In this document: one piece after another, positions 47,047 through 55,676 of the stretch
Position numbering within the stretch: position 1 is the stretch's first letter
Layout of the letters: the number at the start of each line of letters is the position of its first letter
From: G965218495 sp965262785
GTDB taxonomy: Bacteria > Bacteroidota > Rhodothermia > Rhodothermales > Bin80
DNA: 64,000 bases
Reading direction: 5' to 3'
NCBI GenBank assembly: GCA_965262785.1
Contig: OZ253559.1
Coordinates: 3,596,001 to 3,660,000, forward strand
Notes under the pieces: generated by a model
Seen by the model: only the letters and a program-made list of their open reading frames with translations
Database searches by the model: none
Told to the model about the DNA's origin: nothing
Position numbers and translations under genes: made by a program

Positions 47047-48270
47047 ATGATGAAGAACCCACATGTCTTGCTCTTTGACCTATATGCGGGCGGCCACCAC
47101 GGCCAATACGTGCGACAGCTTGTTGAGTACTGGGGCGCGCATGAATTACATGGGCGCCTTACCGTACTAGCTCGGCCGGCGTTTTTTGAGCGTCATGGAG
47201 ACGTGCTGCGCGTTGCGGCCCACTGCGGCGCAACATGCAAGCCTATCGCCGAGCCTGTCGAAATGCGCGGATTGATTCGCGGCGCGCTTGCGCACGGCCG
47301 GTACCTTAGGAAATACATAAAGAGCTTGAGACCGACGCACGCTGTCTGCATGTATTTCGATCAGGTGCAGCTCTCCTTGGCGCTGGGGCTCAGGTTTGGC
47401 TATCCCGTGGCGCTTTCAGGGATTTACTTTCGGCCAACGTTCCACTATGACGAGTCCACTGCAGCCGCATTCAAGGATCGCATCACGCGAATGCGGAAGC
47501 GGCGCTTGCTGACGGCAGCCCTGCGCAACCCGCACTTCAAGACTTTATTCTGCCTGGATCCCTACGTAGTACCATACGTGCCACCGACACACGCACAGCT
47601 CGTGCCGCTGCCCGATGGCGCCCCGGTTCGCCCGCCGCTCAAGACTCCTGAGATCCTTCGCGCGCAGTGGGGCATTGATCCAAATCGGAGTGTGGTACTG
47701 TTCTTTGGTAGCATCGCCGCGCGCAAGGGCATTTTCCAGACGCTGGATGCCCTGCCTTTGCTCTCGATAGCGGGCCAGCGCCAGCTGTCGTTAGTCATTA
47801 TTGGCCGCGACGCGCCGCACGAGCAACAACGTGTAAAGGACCATGTGGCGCGAAGCCTCAAGGCCACGGAGGTACAGATCATCCACGAAGCGCGGTTCGT
47901 GAACGAAGAGGAGATCCCAGGGCTTTTTGGCTGCGCGGACCTGGTGCTTCTCCCCTATCAGCGCCACGTGGGCTCCAGCGGAGTGTTGGTCCGCGCCGCA
48001 CAGGCAAGCGTCCCTGTCCTTGGATCGGACTACGGCTTGGTTGGACGTCACATCCATACGCACCAGCTCGGTCTGGCCGTGGATTCAGCACGTCCGAGTG
48101 CCATCGCCGCCGGACTGGCACAGTGGCTGAGCGGAGGCACCTTCCCCTTCGACCCAGTGCGCGCATTGGCGTTCGGGTCGGCAAACACCGCAGAGCATTT
48201 TGGACAAACAGTCTTCGGCACGCTTTTCCCGGATACACCCAGCGGTGTAGCCACCCAGTCCCACCCGTAG
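47047..48270 (+). CDS. GT-B glycosyltransferase (family 4-like)
   Basis: A 407-residue protein. The C-terminal nucleotide-sugar half is clear: VVLFFGSIAARKGIFQTLDAL, QLSLVIIGRDAPHEQ and EEEIPGLFGCADLVLLPYQRHVGSSGVLVRAAQASVPVLGS, cited as residues about 285-338. The GxG-like VGSSGVL and ACADxxLLPY patterns are GT4 features. The N-terminal half (HVLLFDLYAGGHHGQYVRQL) holds the Gly-rich acceptor loop. The start is the first ATG at 47047; the longer frame back to 46774 lies inside the flippase gene. The sugar specificity cannot be read from the sequence. Confidence 0.85.
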   Translation: MMKNPHVLLFDLYAGGHHGQYVRQLVEYWGAHELHGRLTVLARPAFFERHGDVLRVAAHCGATCKPIAEPVEMRGLIRGALAHGRYLRKYIKSLRPTHAVCMYFDQVQLSLALGLRFGYPVALSGIYFRPTFHYDESTAAAFKDRITRMRKRRLLTAALRNPHFKTLFCLDPYVVPYVPPTHAQLVPLPDGAPVRPPLKTPEILRAQWGIDPNRSVVLFFGSIAARKGIFQTLDALPLLSIAGQRQLSLVIIGRDAPHEQQRVKDHVARSLKATEVQIIHEARFVNEEEIPGLFGCADLVLLPYQRHVGSSGVLVRAAQASVPVLGSDYGLVGRHIHTHQLGLAVDSARPSAIAAGLAQWLSGGTFPFDPVRALAFGSANTAEHFGQTVFGTLFPDTPSGVATQSHP

Positions 48271-49446
48271 ATGCGCATCCTGGTACACGACTTCGGAGGA
48301 TATGCCTTTCCGCTTGAGCTTAGCCGCGCGCTGGCTGCACGTGGCCATGTGGTGTGCCATGCCTATTGTGCTTCCCACCAGACTACGCCGCCAGGCTTGG
48401 ACGGCGCCTCAGGGGACGGCCTCGAAATTCGCCCACTGCACCTTCGCAAGCCTCTGAATAAGTATGCGTGGGTAACCAGGTGGCGACAGGAACGGGAATA
48501 CGGGGGCCTTATCGCCGGCGCCTGTGCGGACTTTCGACCCTCGGTGGTATTGTCGGGGAACACGCCTCTTAGTGCGCAGCACCGTCTCATGAATACCTGC
48601 CGCGCCATGCGGACGCCCGTCATTTATTGGCTGCAAGACGTCATTGGGGAAGCAACAAGGCGCCTCCTTGGCAAGAGGCTGAGGCTCGTGGGCACACTCG
48701 CTGGCCGATATTTCCAGGCGCTGGAAGGCATGCTGCTAAGAAAGAGCGACGCCGTCATCGCGATCTCAGACGATTTTGTAGTCATGGCCGAAGCCATGGG
48801 AGTCCAACGGCGCCGAATCCATGTCATAGGAAACTGGGCGCCCCTGAGGCATTCACCTGCGCCGGGTGCCATTCCTTTGGCTGCAGAATTCGCTGCTACC
48901 CCGTGCCTGCTCTATACAGGTACGCTGAGCATGAAGCATAACCCCGCGCTCCTAGTGCATTTGGCAGAGGCGGTCGGGGGCCGGGCCCGCGTCGTGGTGA
49001 TTTCCCAGGGCATGGGTGCAGTCTGGCTTAGGGAGCAGAAGGCCAAGAAAGACTTGCCCGCATTGACCGTATTGCCGTACCAGCCCAGCGAGGCCCTTCC
49101 AGCCCTCTACGCAGCTGCAACGGTGCTGGTAGCTGTACTTGAAGCAGATGCAAGCGTGTTTTCGGTTCCATCAAAAGTGTTCACCTATCTAGCGGCAGGC
49201 AAGCCACTGCTGTTGGCGGTGCCTGCGGCCAACCTTGCTGCTCGCATTGTATCAGGCGCAGGCGCTGGCCTTGTCGTCTCGCCCGATGACCCAGAAGCTT
49301 TGGGGCAGGCAGCACTCGACCTTCTGGAAAATGAGGCCGAGCGTGCACGCATGGGGCGCGCTGCCCGCGCGTATGCTGAAGGCGCTTTCGACATTGAGCG
49401 GATTACAGACCGCTTCCTGACCGTTGCACAGCAGGTGACCGGATGA
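48271..49446 (+). CDS. Glycosyltransferase family 4 (WbuB-like)
   Basis: A 391-residue GT-B enzyme. The N-terminus is MRILVHDFGGYAFPLELSRAL; the middle has IYWLQDVIGEA, SDAVIAISDDF and HVIGNWAPL, and the C-terminal half has CLLYTGTLSMKHNP. VPSKVFTYLAAGKPLLLAVP near residue 296 is typical of WbuB-type amino-sugar transferases. The ATG follows the previous stop without a gap, and the stop overlaps the next start as ATGA, so the three transferases are tightly coupled. Confidence 0.87.
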   Translation: MRILVHDFGGYAFPLELSRALAARGHVVCHAYCASHQTTPPGLDGASGDGLEIRPLHLRKPLNKYAWVTRWRQEREYGGLIAGACADFRPSVVLSGNTPLSAQHRLMNTCRAMRTPVIYWLQDVIGEATRRLLGKRLRLVGTLAGRYFQALEGMLLRKSDAVIAISDDFVVMAEAMGVQRRRIHVIGNWAPLRHSPAPGAIPLAAEFAATPCLLYTGTLSMKHNPALLVHLAEAVGGRARVVVISQGMGAVWLREQKAKKDLPALTVLPYQPSEALPALYAAATVLVAVLEADASVFSVPSKVFTYLAAGKPLLLAVPAANLAARIVSGAGAGLVVSPDDPEALGQAALDLLENEAERARMGRAARAYAEGAFDIERITDRFLTVAQQVTG

Positions 49447-50609
49447 ACGAGGTCCTGTACGTAACGCGCATGGTGCCGCACTACAGGCACGCGGCATTGA
49501 CCCAGCTGAATAAGCGCCTTCACGGCCGCCTTGTCGTGTGCGCCGGGGCGCCGCCCCGAACCTCGTCGCTTCATTCGCTTACCCGCTCTGACGCGCAGAG
49601 CTATGCGACGCTTCCCATGCGCAACGTGTGGATTCGGGGCGAAGCCCTCCACATCCAGCCCTTCGGGCATGTTTTCAGACGGTTTCCCAGGCCGTCGGTG
49701 GTGATCGCAGAGGAATCCGTGCGCTCTGCCACGCTGCCGCTCCTTCTGCGGCGTGCGCGCCGCGCGGGCGCTGCGCGACTGATCTGGGGCCACTTTTCGT
49801 CGAACCGGCGCCCCTTTTCCTTGCGCGCACCCATGACACGGTATCGATTGGCTCTGGCCCGAAGCGCGGAAGGATGCATTTGCTACTCGGAGCCCATTGC
49901 CAAGGTGTTGCGGTCTCATGTGGATCCGGCTCGCGTGTTTGTTGCACCCAACACGCTGGACACCGCGCTACTGCTCGACCTGTACGAAGATCTGCAGCGC
50001 ACGGGGCGCGATAGGGTCCGCCAGCGCCTGGGGCTTGGCGTCGGGGCGCCCGTAGTTGCGTTTCTGGGCCGGCTCATCAAGGCAAAGGGCACAGGACTCC
50101 TCTTGGAGGCCTTTGAAATCCTGCGGCAGCGGCATCCCCACGCCACGCTGGTGGTGATCGGCGACGGCCCCGAGCGGACAGCCATGCAAGAGCGTGCCAA
50201 GGAGCTGGATGGTATCATGATGCTGGGAGCGCTGACGGATTGGGGTGACTCCGCACCTTATCTCTACGCCGCCGATTTGCTGCTGAACCCTGGGTACCTG
50301 GGGCTATCCATAAATCACGCCTTTGCCTTGGGCCTGCCGGTTGTGTCACAGCAATCGCCAAGCCCACATACCCGGTACCACAGCCCCGAAATTGCCTACC
50401 TCCGGCCAGGAGACAACGGCGAATTGTCGCCCTATGGCAACGTCACGGCTATGGCCGACGCCGTCGACCGTATCTTGGCAGATCAAGGCCGGTACGCACA
50501 CAACGCACTAGACTTCGCGCGCACTCACCTCGGACTTCACACCATGGTGGATGGCCTAGTGAAGGCTGTCACCTACGCGGAAGGCCTTGGCAAACGTGTG
50601 CCTGTGTAG
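49443..50609 (+). CDS. Glycosyltransferase family 4 (GT-B)
   Basis: A 388-residue transferase. The C-terminal GT4 domain has VAFLGRLIKAKGTGLLLEAF near residue 200, ATLVVIGDGPERTAMQER and YLYAADLLLNPGYLGLSINHAFALGLPVV, where GYLGLSINHAF takes the place of the usual E-x7-E donor motif (an E is not visible at the first position). The N-terminal half has LYVTRMVPHYRHAAL. It is the last gene of the polysaccharide operon; about 730 bases follow before the next intact gene. Confidence 0.85.
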   Translation: MNEVLYVTRMVPHYRHAALTQLNKRLHGRLVVCAGAPPRTSSLHSLTRSDAQSYATLPMRNVWIRGEALHIQPFGHVFRRFPRPSVVIAEESVRSATLPLLLRRARRAGAARLIWGHFSSNRRPFSLRAPMTRYRLALARSAEGCICYSEPIAKVLRSHVDPARVFVAPNTLDTALLLDLYEDLQRTGRDRVRQRLGLGVGAPVVAFLGRLIKAKGTGLLLEAFEILRQRHPHATLVVIGDGPERTAMQERAKELDGIMMLGALTDWGDSAPYLYAADLLLNPGYLGLSINHAFALGLPVVSQQSPSPHTRYHSPEIAYLRPGDNGELSPYGNVTAMADAVDRILADQGRYAHNALDFARTHLGLHTMVDGLVKAVTYAEGLGKRVPV

Positions 50610-50695
50610 TTGTGGAATTCCAGCCGGCGTGTAGCCAAGTACAGTCGCTGCTGGTATGTGCCAATTAAAATGACACAAATTCGCCTCGGATATTG

Positions 50696-50902
50696 AAGGA
50701 CGGCCGTGGCCGCTGTAACGAGAAAAAACTGATTGAGTGACTGTGGCGCAGCGTGAAGTTCGAGGAGGTCTATCTTCACGAATTAGCGATGTAGTGCAAA
50801 GTGCGGCAGCGACTGTCTGTGTAATTCGTGCACTACAGCCATCACCGTCCGCTCCATAGGTTGCGGTACCGAACGCCGGCCGAGGTCTTCTACGACCTCT
50901 AG
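50696..50902 (+). pseudogene. Relic of an IS3-family transposase (OrfB C-terminus)
   Basis: In one plus-strand frame ending at the TAG at 50900-50902, the DNA reads LWRSVKFEEVYLHE, then after two stops HRPLHRLRYRTPAEVFYDL. This is the last part of an IS3-type integrase-fold transposase (WRSVKYEEVYLH … RPHQALGYRTPAEVY). Internal stops and the lack of the rest show an old dead fragment. It marks past insertion beside the three-gene module. Confidence 0.8.
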
Positions 50903-51339
50903 GGAGCCATGACACAACTCCCGCAGCAGGCCCGACGACTGCAAGCGCGAAGGGACCGATGGGTCCCACAGACACTGTTTACCCAAGCAATGCTCTATCT
51001 TAAATTGGTCGGCATTCTGTCCAACGATTGGGGTTCAGTTCATAGCTCTGGTATGGCGATGCATCAATAGAAACGGTTTCGCGTACTAGTGGCGCTTTGT
51101 TTCCACTTGACCGTGACGCAAACAAAGCCTAGGTTGGCCCACGAGACTTTGACAGCAGGACAGGGACAGTTATCAGACCAGTGTGACACTCTGGCAGGGT
51201 TCATCCACCTTTGGGCCTCGCACCTACTCGCAGCCACAGCCTGAATGCATAGTGCGTCAAGATTGGGTAGCAAAAAGCCAGAGACACTGGCAACATGATC
51301 GCGCATAACGTCTACGAATTCGGAGAATAAGGCGATTAC
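50903..51339. other. Intergenic region before the three-gene module
   Basis: No gene recognised. It should hold the promoter of the module starting at 51340. Confidence 0.35.
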
Positions 51340-52041
51340 ATGCGAATCGAACCAGAACTAAGTAATGTCAGCGTAGTCTTGTCTGGGAAGTTCAACCCGG
51401 CGATTTTTACGCCGGCCTGGTTCGCGATGCACGGCCTCTTGCCGGAGAGAGCTGCCGAAAGGGCTAGTCTAGCGATTGCCCACCAGCAGGTTACTGAATT
51501 TTCAATCGATTGGCTTCGCCTATTTGTTGAGCCACATCGATTCTTGATTGAGACCTCCCAAGCACCCTACATCCGCCTGCGCGACCTCGTCGTACGTGTG
51601 TTCACGGAACATCTGTGCCATACGCCTCTTAAGGCATTCGGGATCAACCGTCATGTTCATTTTCTAGTGTCGAGTTTTGCCGCCAGAGATCGGATTGGCA
51701 GAGCGCTGGCACCAGTGGAGCCGTGGGGGGACTGGGGCAAAGACCTAGGATTGGATGGCGAGCACGGTGGGATGACTTCGCTGACCATGTCCCAGGTCAA
51801 TCCCAAGAAAAGACCCGAGGGTGGCAGGATCAACGTCCGCGTGGGGCCGTCCTCCCAGATCGGCAACGACCGCTTGGGAGTCTATGTTGCAGTCAACGAT
51901 CACTATGAAATCGATGAGGCCAACCTTGGAGCCGGAAAGCGCTTGATGAGGCTTCTCGAGAACGGCTTTGATGAGTCACTCGCGCGTAGCGACGGCATCA
52001 TAGATCACATCATGTCCTTAGCAAAAAGTCCAGGGGCCTAG
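51340..52041 (+). CDS. Conserved-looking protein of unknown function, first gene of a three-gene module
   Basis: A 233-residue soluble protein with no signal or membrane helix. Runs such as QQVTEFSIDWLRLFVEPHRF, HLCHTPLKAFGINRHVHFLVSS, GRINVRVGPSSQIGNDRLGVYVAVNDHYEID look like folded, conserved domains (cited as positions about 50-69, 91-112 and 166-197). The pattern recalls the TIGR04255-type family of sporadically distributed proteins, but that is from memory and unsure. The next gene begins 3 bases after the stop. Base composition is lower in G+C than the polysaccharide genes (28 of the first 60 bases against 36 in the last transferase). It could be a structural or sensing component of an accessory system. 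Confidence 0.6.
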   Translation: MRIEPELSNVSVVLSGKFNPAIFTPAWFAMHGLLPERAAERASLAIAHQQVTEFSIDWLRLFVEPHRFLIETSQAPYIRLRDLVVRVFTEHLCHTPLKAFGINRHVHFLVSSFAARDRIGRALAPVEPWGDWGKDLGLDGEHGGMTSLTMSQVNPKKRPEGGRINVRVGPSSQIGNDRLGVYVAVNDHYEIDEANLGAGKRLMRLLENGFDESLARSDGIIDHIMSLAKSPGA

Positions 52042-52044
52042 ATC

Positions 52045-52716
52045 ATGTTGCATTTGCATCAATCCACAACGACTCTTCGAGTTAACAGACTTGAACGGTC
52101 CAGCTTCGGCGAGCCCTTCAATTTGAGAAGCGCCATTCAATACACCGACCAACCTGTTCCTATCGAATTGGAGCAGCGAACGGGCGCCTCTAATTCAAGT
52201 GTACGCGATTCCGGTGCGGCGGTAACAACCATGCCCGCTTCGCCTGGTCTTGAGCAGTACGCAGAATTGCTATTCCCAATACTGAAATCGCGGCAACCAT
52301 GGCGGCCGGCTGTAACTCTTCACTCACTACCGGAGTGGGACGGAAGTCTTTTTAACATCGACGGTACACAGGCATGGCGGTCGGCTCCAACTCTGCACCC
52401 ACTACAGGAATGGGAAGGTTATGTCCTTGAGATCGTCGACAAACACTTCGTTGCACGGCTGATTGACCTGACGGCTGGCTCGGCGCAAGAAGAAGAAGAA
52501 GCAACCATTCCTTTGGCCGAACTCTCAGATGAAGATGCTGCCAAGATGCGTAGGGGTAGCATTTTTCGCTGGGTGATCGGCTACGAGCGCAGTGCGATGG
52601 GAACGAAGAAACGAGTGTCTCAAATCGTGTTTCGCGATCTTCCCGCGATTTCCAAGGCCGATTTGCAGGCCGGTGGGCAGTGGGCGCATGAAGCGATCAA
52701 ATCACTCGGTTTGTGA
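52045..52716 (+). CDS. Protein of unknown function with a duplicated segment, second gene of the module
   Basis: A 223-residue soluble protein. The N-terminal half is variable. A tandem near-repeat stands out: PWRPAVTLHSLPEWDGSLF is followed 24 residues later by AWRSAPTLHPLQEWEGYVL. The C-terminal 100 residues look like a conserved beta-rich domain (GYVLEIVDKHFVARLIDLT, EATIPLAELSDEDAAKMRRG, SIFRWVIGYERSAMGTKKRV, IVFRDLP). The last base pairs overlap the next start as GTGA, so it is coupled to the MBL enzyme. I know of similar small proteins next to MBL-fold genes in accessory regions but cannot give a role. Confidence 0.6.
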   Translation: MLHLHQSTTTLRVNRLERSSFGEPFNLRSAIQYTDQPVPIELEQRTGASNSSVRDSGAAVTTMPASPGLEQYAELLFPILKSRQPWRPAVTLHSLPEWDGSLFNIDGTQAWRSAPTLHPLQEWEGYVLEIVDKHFVARLIDLTAGSAQEEEEATIPLAELSDEDAAKMRRGSIFRWVIGYERSAMGTKKRVSQIVFRDLPAISKADLQAGGQWAHEAIKSLGL

Positions 52717-53792
52717 GGCAGGCGGGACAGCCACCGGGAAACGAGGAGTTCGAGCTTACACTTCTCGGTCCCGGTTACGGTGAGAGCATCCTGCTACATA
52801 TTGGTGACGGTGTTTGGGTTCTAGTTGATTCCTGCGTCGATACGGACAGGAATCCGCGCGCGCTTCAATACCTGGAGAGCATTGACGTCAATCCGGCTAA
52901 GTCTGTTGCTCTAGTTGTGGCAACCCACTGGCACGACGATCACATCCGCGGGATTGCCAGACTGGTCGAAGTTTGCCATCAGGCCAAAGTTTGTTTAGCA
53001 AACGTGCTCTGCGAGAAAGAAATCCTTGTCGCGGCCCATGCGCTGGAAGACCGCGACTTTTCCGGAAGTGGTTCTGGGCTGCGGGAGCTCTATCACGTAA
53101 TTTCGCAACTCAAGCACGCATCATCGCGCGGCATCTTTGCTACCGCCGACCGCCGACTTTTTCTTCGTGGTGCGTGTGAGATCTGGTCGCTTTCTCCCAG
53201 CGATTCAAGCTATCTCAAGTTCTTGCAAACTATTGGCGGCCTATTACCCAGCGAGGGCGATAGTCCGACACGAATTCCAAGCCAGTCTCCCAACGAGGTA
53301 TCCGTCGTACTCTGGGTAAAGATCAATGACATCGCGGTACTACTTGGTTCTGACTTGGAGAAGCGTGGCTGGGCGCAAATATTACAGCGCACAACTCGCC
53401 CGCCTGGCAAGGCTTCGGCGTTCAAGGTCCCGCACCACGGATCGAAGAATGCCCACGAACCTGGCGTGTGGGAGCAAATGCTAGATGCTGATCCCTTCGC
53501 AGTATTAACACCCTGGCATAGAGGCAATCGGAAATTGCCTAGTCAACAAGATGCACAGCGTATCCTATCGTGCACGACGAACGCCTACGCAACCGCAAAC
53601 TCCTCCACCCGGCGCGCTATGAAGAGGGGAAACATGATCAAACGAACCATCCGAGAATCCGGCATTAAGCTTCGCAAGCTTGCGATGGCACCTGGCATCG
53701 TTCGAATTCGACACCCACTCGAGTCGCAAACGAATTGGAAAGTCGAGACGTTTGGAGCAGCATGTCATCTCGAGGACTTTGCTAGACAATAG
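52713..53792 (+). CDS. Stand-alone ComEC-like metallo-beta-lactamase-fold hydrolase
   Basis: A 359-residue soluble enzyme with the MBL fold. The metal site HxHxDH is ATHWHDDHIRG with His72, His74, Asp76 and His77. A later Asp is in AVLLGSDLEKRGW near residue 211 and a His in AFKVPHHGSKNAHEP near 240. The GDLE and KVPHHGSK motifs are those of the ComEC/Rec2 MBL domain, but the membrane part of ComEC is absent. It starts with GTG overlapping the previous stop. Related stand-alone enzymes act on nucleic acids or nucleotide signals; the substrate here is unknown. Together with the two upstream genes it forms a tightly packed module flanked by an IS3 relic. Confidence 0.82.
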   Translation: MRQAGQPPGNEEFELTLLGPGYGESILLHIGDGVWVLVDSCVDTDRNPRALQYLESIDVNPAKSVALVVATHWHDDHIRGIARLVEVCHQAKVCLANVLCEKEILVAAHALEDRDFSGSGSGLRELYHVISQLKHASSRGIFATADRRLFLRGACEIWSLSPSDSSYLKFLQTIGGLLPSEGDSPTRIPSQSPNEVSVVLWVKINDIAVLLGSDLEKRGWAQILQRTTRPPGKASAFKVPHHGSKNAHEPGVWEQMLDADPFAVLTPWHRGNRKLPSQQDAQRILSCTTNAYATANSSTRRAMKRGNMIKRTIRESGIKLRKLAMAPGIVRIRHPLESQTNWKVETFGAACHLEDFARQ

Positions 53793-54010
53793 CCAAGCAC
53801 CGCAACACGCAGATATGAAGGACGACCGATGCCCGACACTCGCCTGATCAGTGGTAGCTGCCGACGCGGCGCATGGCATCAAATTTGGGGTGGCCGCTTC
53901 CAATCAGAGCGACGGTTTAAAGGTGGTAGTCGTACGCGCCAAAGGAATGCGCCTTTTCATGTCGCACTGCGAATTCAAGGTGGGCCTTGCGGCGGCTGTC
54001 ACTAGAGGAC
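53793..54010. other. Short non-coding gap
   Basis: Converging 3' ends of the MBL gene and the transporter gene. Nothing recognised. Confidence 0.3.
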
Positions 54011-55525
54011 TCAGTCGATTTCACCCATCAGCTTCTTGATGGGCTTAAACACCACCAGAGCCACTACACCCGCCGCGCCGATAATCATAGCCACGGTACC
54101 GAATACGGCGGCCGGTGCGAGCGATTCCAGGCGCCCCGCCACCAGACCGGCAAAGAGGTTGCCTAATGCCGTGCCAATGAACCAGACCCCCATCATCTGG
54201 CCTACACGCGAAGCAGGCGCAAGCTTTGTGACGGACGAAAGGCCCACCGGGCTGAGGCACAGCTCCCCAACCGTATGCAGGAAATACATCACGACTAGCC
54301 ATACCGGGGACACTAGATTGGTTTCGCTGGCATTGGCGGCGCCCCAAGCGATGACAAAAAAGCCGGCTGAAAGCCCCAAGAGGCCCAAGCCAAATTTGAC
54401 GGGAATGGACGGGTTGCGCTGAATCTTGGCGAGAAACACCCAGATCGCCCCAAAAACAGGAGCCAAGATGATGATGAAGGTTGAATTTATTGACTGGAGG
54501 ACGCTGGCTGGCACAATAAATCCGGCTACACTACGGTTGGTGAAGTCCCGCGCAAAGATGTTCAGAGACGACCCCGCCTGCTCGAAGCCGGACCAAAAAA
54601 TTGCCGACAGAATAAAGAGCCAGAAGATGACACCAAGGCGCCGTTTCTCCAGGATCGTGTGCTTCGTAAATCCCAGAAGGTAGACGAAGTAAAATACGGC
54701 CAGAGCGATCACGGCCAGTCCCACAATCTCCGCTACGCGCGACAGCTCGAGGCCCATCACAGACAGAAAAAGCCAACCCGCTGCGGCCAGTACCACCAGA
54801 ATTCCCGCCGCAATAGTGTAGGTGGTTCGTGCCTTCTTTCTCAGGACCTCCGGAGGGGGCGCATTTCGCAGGAGGCCGGCCGTGCCGAGGTGCTTTTCGC
54901 CGAGCCTGTACTGCACCAGGCCCAGCACCATGCCGATGCCAGCCAAGGAGAAACCCCAGTGCCAGTTGTAACCCTCACCAAGGCCGCCAGCCAGGATCGG
55001 GCCCAAAAATGCACCCAGGTTGATGCCGGTATAGAACACTGAAAAGCCCGCATCGCGACGTGCTCCGCCCTCCGGGTACAGGTCGCCAACCATGGTGCTG
55101 ACATTCGGCTTGAGCAGACCCGTCCCAACGATGATGAAGAAGAGGCCAAGGAAGAAGCACAACTCATCTGGCAGACCTACAACTGGCCCAGCCATAGTGA
55201 AGTGACCTAAGGCAATGACGCAGCCACCTACGAATACCGCCTTTCGCTGCCCCCAGATGTTGTCCGCCACCCAGCCGCCCGGCAAGGCCAATACGTACAC
55301 AAAGAATGTGTACAACCCGTAGATCGCCGTGGCCGTGACGATGTCGAAGTCCAAGCCTGGGTTCGCCTCTACGGTTTCAGTCGTCATGAAAAGCACCAAT
55401 AACGCACGCATGCCGTAGTAGCTGAACCGCTCCCACATCTCCGTGAAAAACAGCGTACCCAGCCCGCGGGGGTGCCCAAACCACGTATTGCCGCCAGCAG
55501 GCTGCGGGGTTAGTGCGTCATTCAT
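54011..55525 (-). CDS. POT/PTR2-family proton-dependent oligopeptide transporter
   Basis: A 504-residue carrier with 12 or more hydrophobic segments. The family ExxER motif is FFTEMWERFSYYGMRALLVLFM near residue 30. The PTR2 signatures GGWVADNIWGQRKAVFVGG and FYTGINLGAFLGPILAGGLGEGYNWHWGFSLAGIGM (about residues 160-195) follow, and FWSGFEQAGSSLNIFA lies mid-protein. It imports di- and tripeptides with protons. The ATG at 55525 has GGAGG 8 bases upstream; the longer frame to 55633 is not needed. Divergent from aspS over about 150 bases. Confidence 0.92.
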   Translation of the reverse strand: MNDALTPQPAGGNTWFGHPRGLGTLFFTEMWERFSYYGMRALLVLFMTTETVEANPGLDFDIVTATAIYGLYTFFVYVLALPGGWVADNIWGQRKAVFVGGCVIALGHFTMAGPVVGLPDELCFFLGLFFIIVGTGLLKPNVSTMVGDLYPEGGARRDAGFSVFYTGINLGAFLGPILAGGLGEGYNWHWGFSLAGIGMVLGLVQYRLGEKHLGTAGLLRNAPPPEVLRKKARTTYTIAAGILVVLAAAGWLFLSVMGLELSRVAEIVGLAVIALAVFYFVYLLGFTKHTILEKRRLGVIFWLFILSAIFWSGFEQAGSSLNIFARDFTNRSVAGFIVPASVLQSINSTFIIILAPVFGAIWVFLAKIQRNPSIPVKFGLGLLGLSAGFFVIAWGAANASETNLVSPVWLVVMYFLHTVGELCLSPVGLSSVTKLAPASRVGQMMGVWFIGTALGNLFAGLVAGRLESLAPAAVFGTVAMIIGAAGVVALVVFKPIKKLMGEID

Positions 55526-55676
55526 GCTTCGATCCTCCATTTGATGTGCGTCCAAGATAGCTATTCTGGTTAGGCAGTTTACCAGAGAATTCGGAATACT
55601 CTTGAAACACGACGCACAACCCTTACCGTTCAAGCCGATTCAAGCGTGCATTCTAGTCCAATAACCATACCGCTAT

